Below, piece by piece: positions 63,244 to 64,000 of a stretch of 64,000 bases of DNA; position 1 is the first letter of the stretch; the number at the start of each line of letters is the position of its first letter. Position numbers and translations under genes: made by a program. Under the pieces are notes generated by a model. It searched no databases and was not told the DNA's origin. It saw only the letters and a program-made list of their open reading frames with translations. The DNA comes from Paenibacillus terrae. GTDB taxonomy: Bacteria > Bacillota > Bacilli > Paenibacillales > Paenibacillaceae. The stretch spans positions 439,904-503,903 of the forward strand of contig NZ_PNXQ01000014.1 of the NCBI RefSeq assembly GCF_005217525.1, written 5' to 3'.

Positions 63244-63488
63244 TGCTAGAGAATTCTCTGTGAGGGAAAAATATTTTGTGGTATCCTAAGTGTATTGTCT
63301 TGGTTAAGGTGCGAATGTGAAGCTCACATAAAAACCCCGGGTCCTTCGCACCTCGAAATTTGTCGAAAAGGATTAGAATCCACTTTCTATAATAGAAGTC
63401 AAGGGTGAATTCAAGCTTTTTTAGCATCGTTTTTTGCGAAAATGTATGGAATTGATATCATTAGAGTATCAATTGCTGTATTTTCGCC
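63244..63488 (+). promoter_or_regulatory. CRISPR leader
   Basis: A+T-rich, no coding potential. It contains inverted repeats AGGTGCGAA/TTCGCACCT (63307-63315, 63345-63353), TGTGA-AGC-TCACA (63316-63328), TTCTAT-A-ATAGAA (63385-63397, holding a TATAAT) and a nested pair next to the first repeat: GCGAAAAT/ATTTTCGC (63436-63443, 63480-63487) around AATTGATA/TATCAATT (63450-63457, 63467-63474). The GTGCGAATGTGAAG stretch recalls type I-C leaders. Confidence 0.8.
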
Positions 63489-64000
63489 GTCGCACTCTAT
63501 ATGAGTGCGTGGATTGAAATAACTCTCGGATCGGTAAAAGCATCCATGATACCGCGGTCGCACTCTATATGAGTGCGTGGATTGAAATAGATAAACAAAA
63601 TAACCAGCTACATCATTATCATTTGGGTCGCACTCTATATGAGTGCGTGGATTGAAATGGCCATACGTTGATAAGTACATTGAGGGTATGGGTGAGTCGC
63701 ACTCTATATGAGTGCGTGGATTGAAATACTGTACTTAATAAACCATCAAAACGTTTGTATTCGTCGCACTCTATATGAGTGCGTGGATTGAAATCAAGTA
63801 TGCATACCGATATTGACGATATCCGGTGTCGTCGCACTCTATATGAGTGCGTGGATTGAAATTTTAAGGACAACGACACTGAATGCTGGATATTGGTATG
63901 TCGCACTCTATATGAGTGCGTGGATTGAAATTTCCGCGGTTGGTCGATCTGACCGGATGGGCTACAGTCGCACTCTATATGAGTGCGTGGATTGAAATGA
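63489..64000 (+). CRISPR. Type I-C CRISPR array, continues past the window
   Basis: Eight identical 32-base repeats start at 63489, 63557, 63627, 63696, 63763, 63831, 63900 and 63967 (begin GTCGCACTCTATATGAG, end GTGGATTGAAAT), with seven unique spacers of 35-38 bases. The internal GCACTC/GAGTGC palindrome and GGATTGAAAT end are typical of subtype I-C and set transcription on the + strand. All repeats are intact, consistent with the leader-proximal end. Frames across the array are repeat artefacts. Confidence 0.98.

Noticed and set aside
63411..63995. Frames running across the CRISPR array with repeated HSYRVR or YMSAWIE motifs
   Set aside because: They are translations of the repeats.

Overview
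The window reads as chromosomal DNA of an endospore-forming Firmicute, most likely a Paenibacillus. The reasons are dipicolinate synthase, SpoVS, SleB and SpoIIIE genes, AGGAGG ribosome-binding sites, a T-box, LexA- and sigma-factor-type promoters of Bacillus style, and gene order close to the Bacillus subtilis spoVFA-asd-dapG-dapA-rnj-tepA-spoIIIE-ymf-pgsA-cinA-recA-rny-ymdB-spoVS-miaB-ymcA block. The genus is an inference; no rRNA or tRNA gene lies in the window.

Bases 1-33300 are the conserved housekeeping and sporulation core, nearly all on the + strand: a cut dut, the dipicolinate/aspartate operon (dpaA, dpaB, asd, dapG, dapA), ribonuclease J, a ClpP-like TepA, SpoIIIE, SleB, the yfmF-yfmH-ymfI set tied to EF-P modification, RodZ, PgsA, CinA, RecA/RecX, RNase Y and YmdB, SpoVS, MiaB and RicA. 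A dipeptidase, an LtrA-like membrane protein, a PduL-type acyltransferase and a 121-bp nested inverted repeat are additions to the Bacillus-like order.

Bases 33300-51600 are more mosaic: a Nudix/winged-helix protein beside pncA and pncB (NAD salvage), moaB on the - strand, a Cys-rich copper-binding protein, T-box-controlled argS, an S-layer-homology protein, a BmrCD-type heterodimeric ABC exporter on the - strand with a leader peptide and attenuator, bacillithiol reductase YpdA, an ArsR/DUF2087 regulator, an RsgA-family GTPase, an L,D-transpeptidase, and several very small genes found only by reading for ribosome-binding sites.

Bases 51870-62245 hold the most unusual locus: a type VII secretion (ESX/WXG100) cluster with a YukD/EsaB-like protein, a three-ATPase-domain EssC, a protein with an EspG-like layout, a WXG-like helical protein, EsxA, then a membrane-anchored protein kinase-like protein, a vWA protein and a PP2C phosphatase. 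Recognisable EsaA and EssA are missing, and the kinase-like membrane protein is the only EssB candidate. The kinase/vWA/PP2C set resembles the TerY-P signalling triad.

The window ends with an SDR dehydrogenase and a type I-C CRISPR leader and array (8 identical repeats before the edge) without cas genes on its upstream side.
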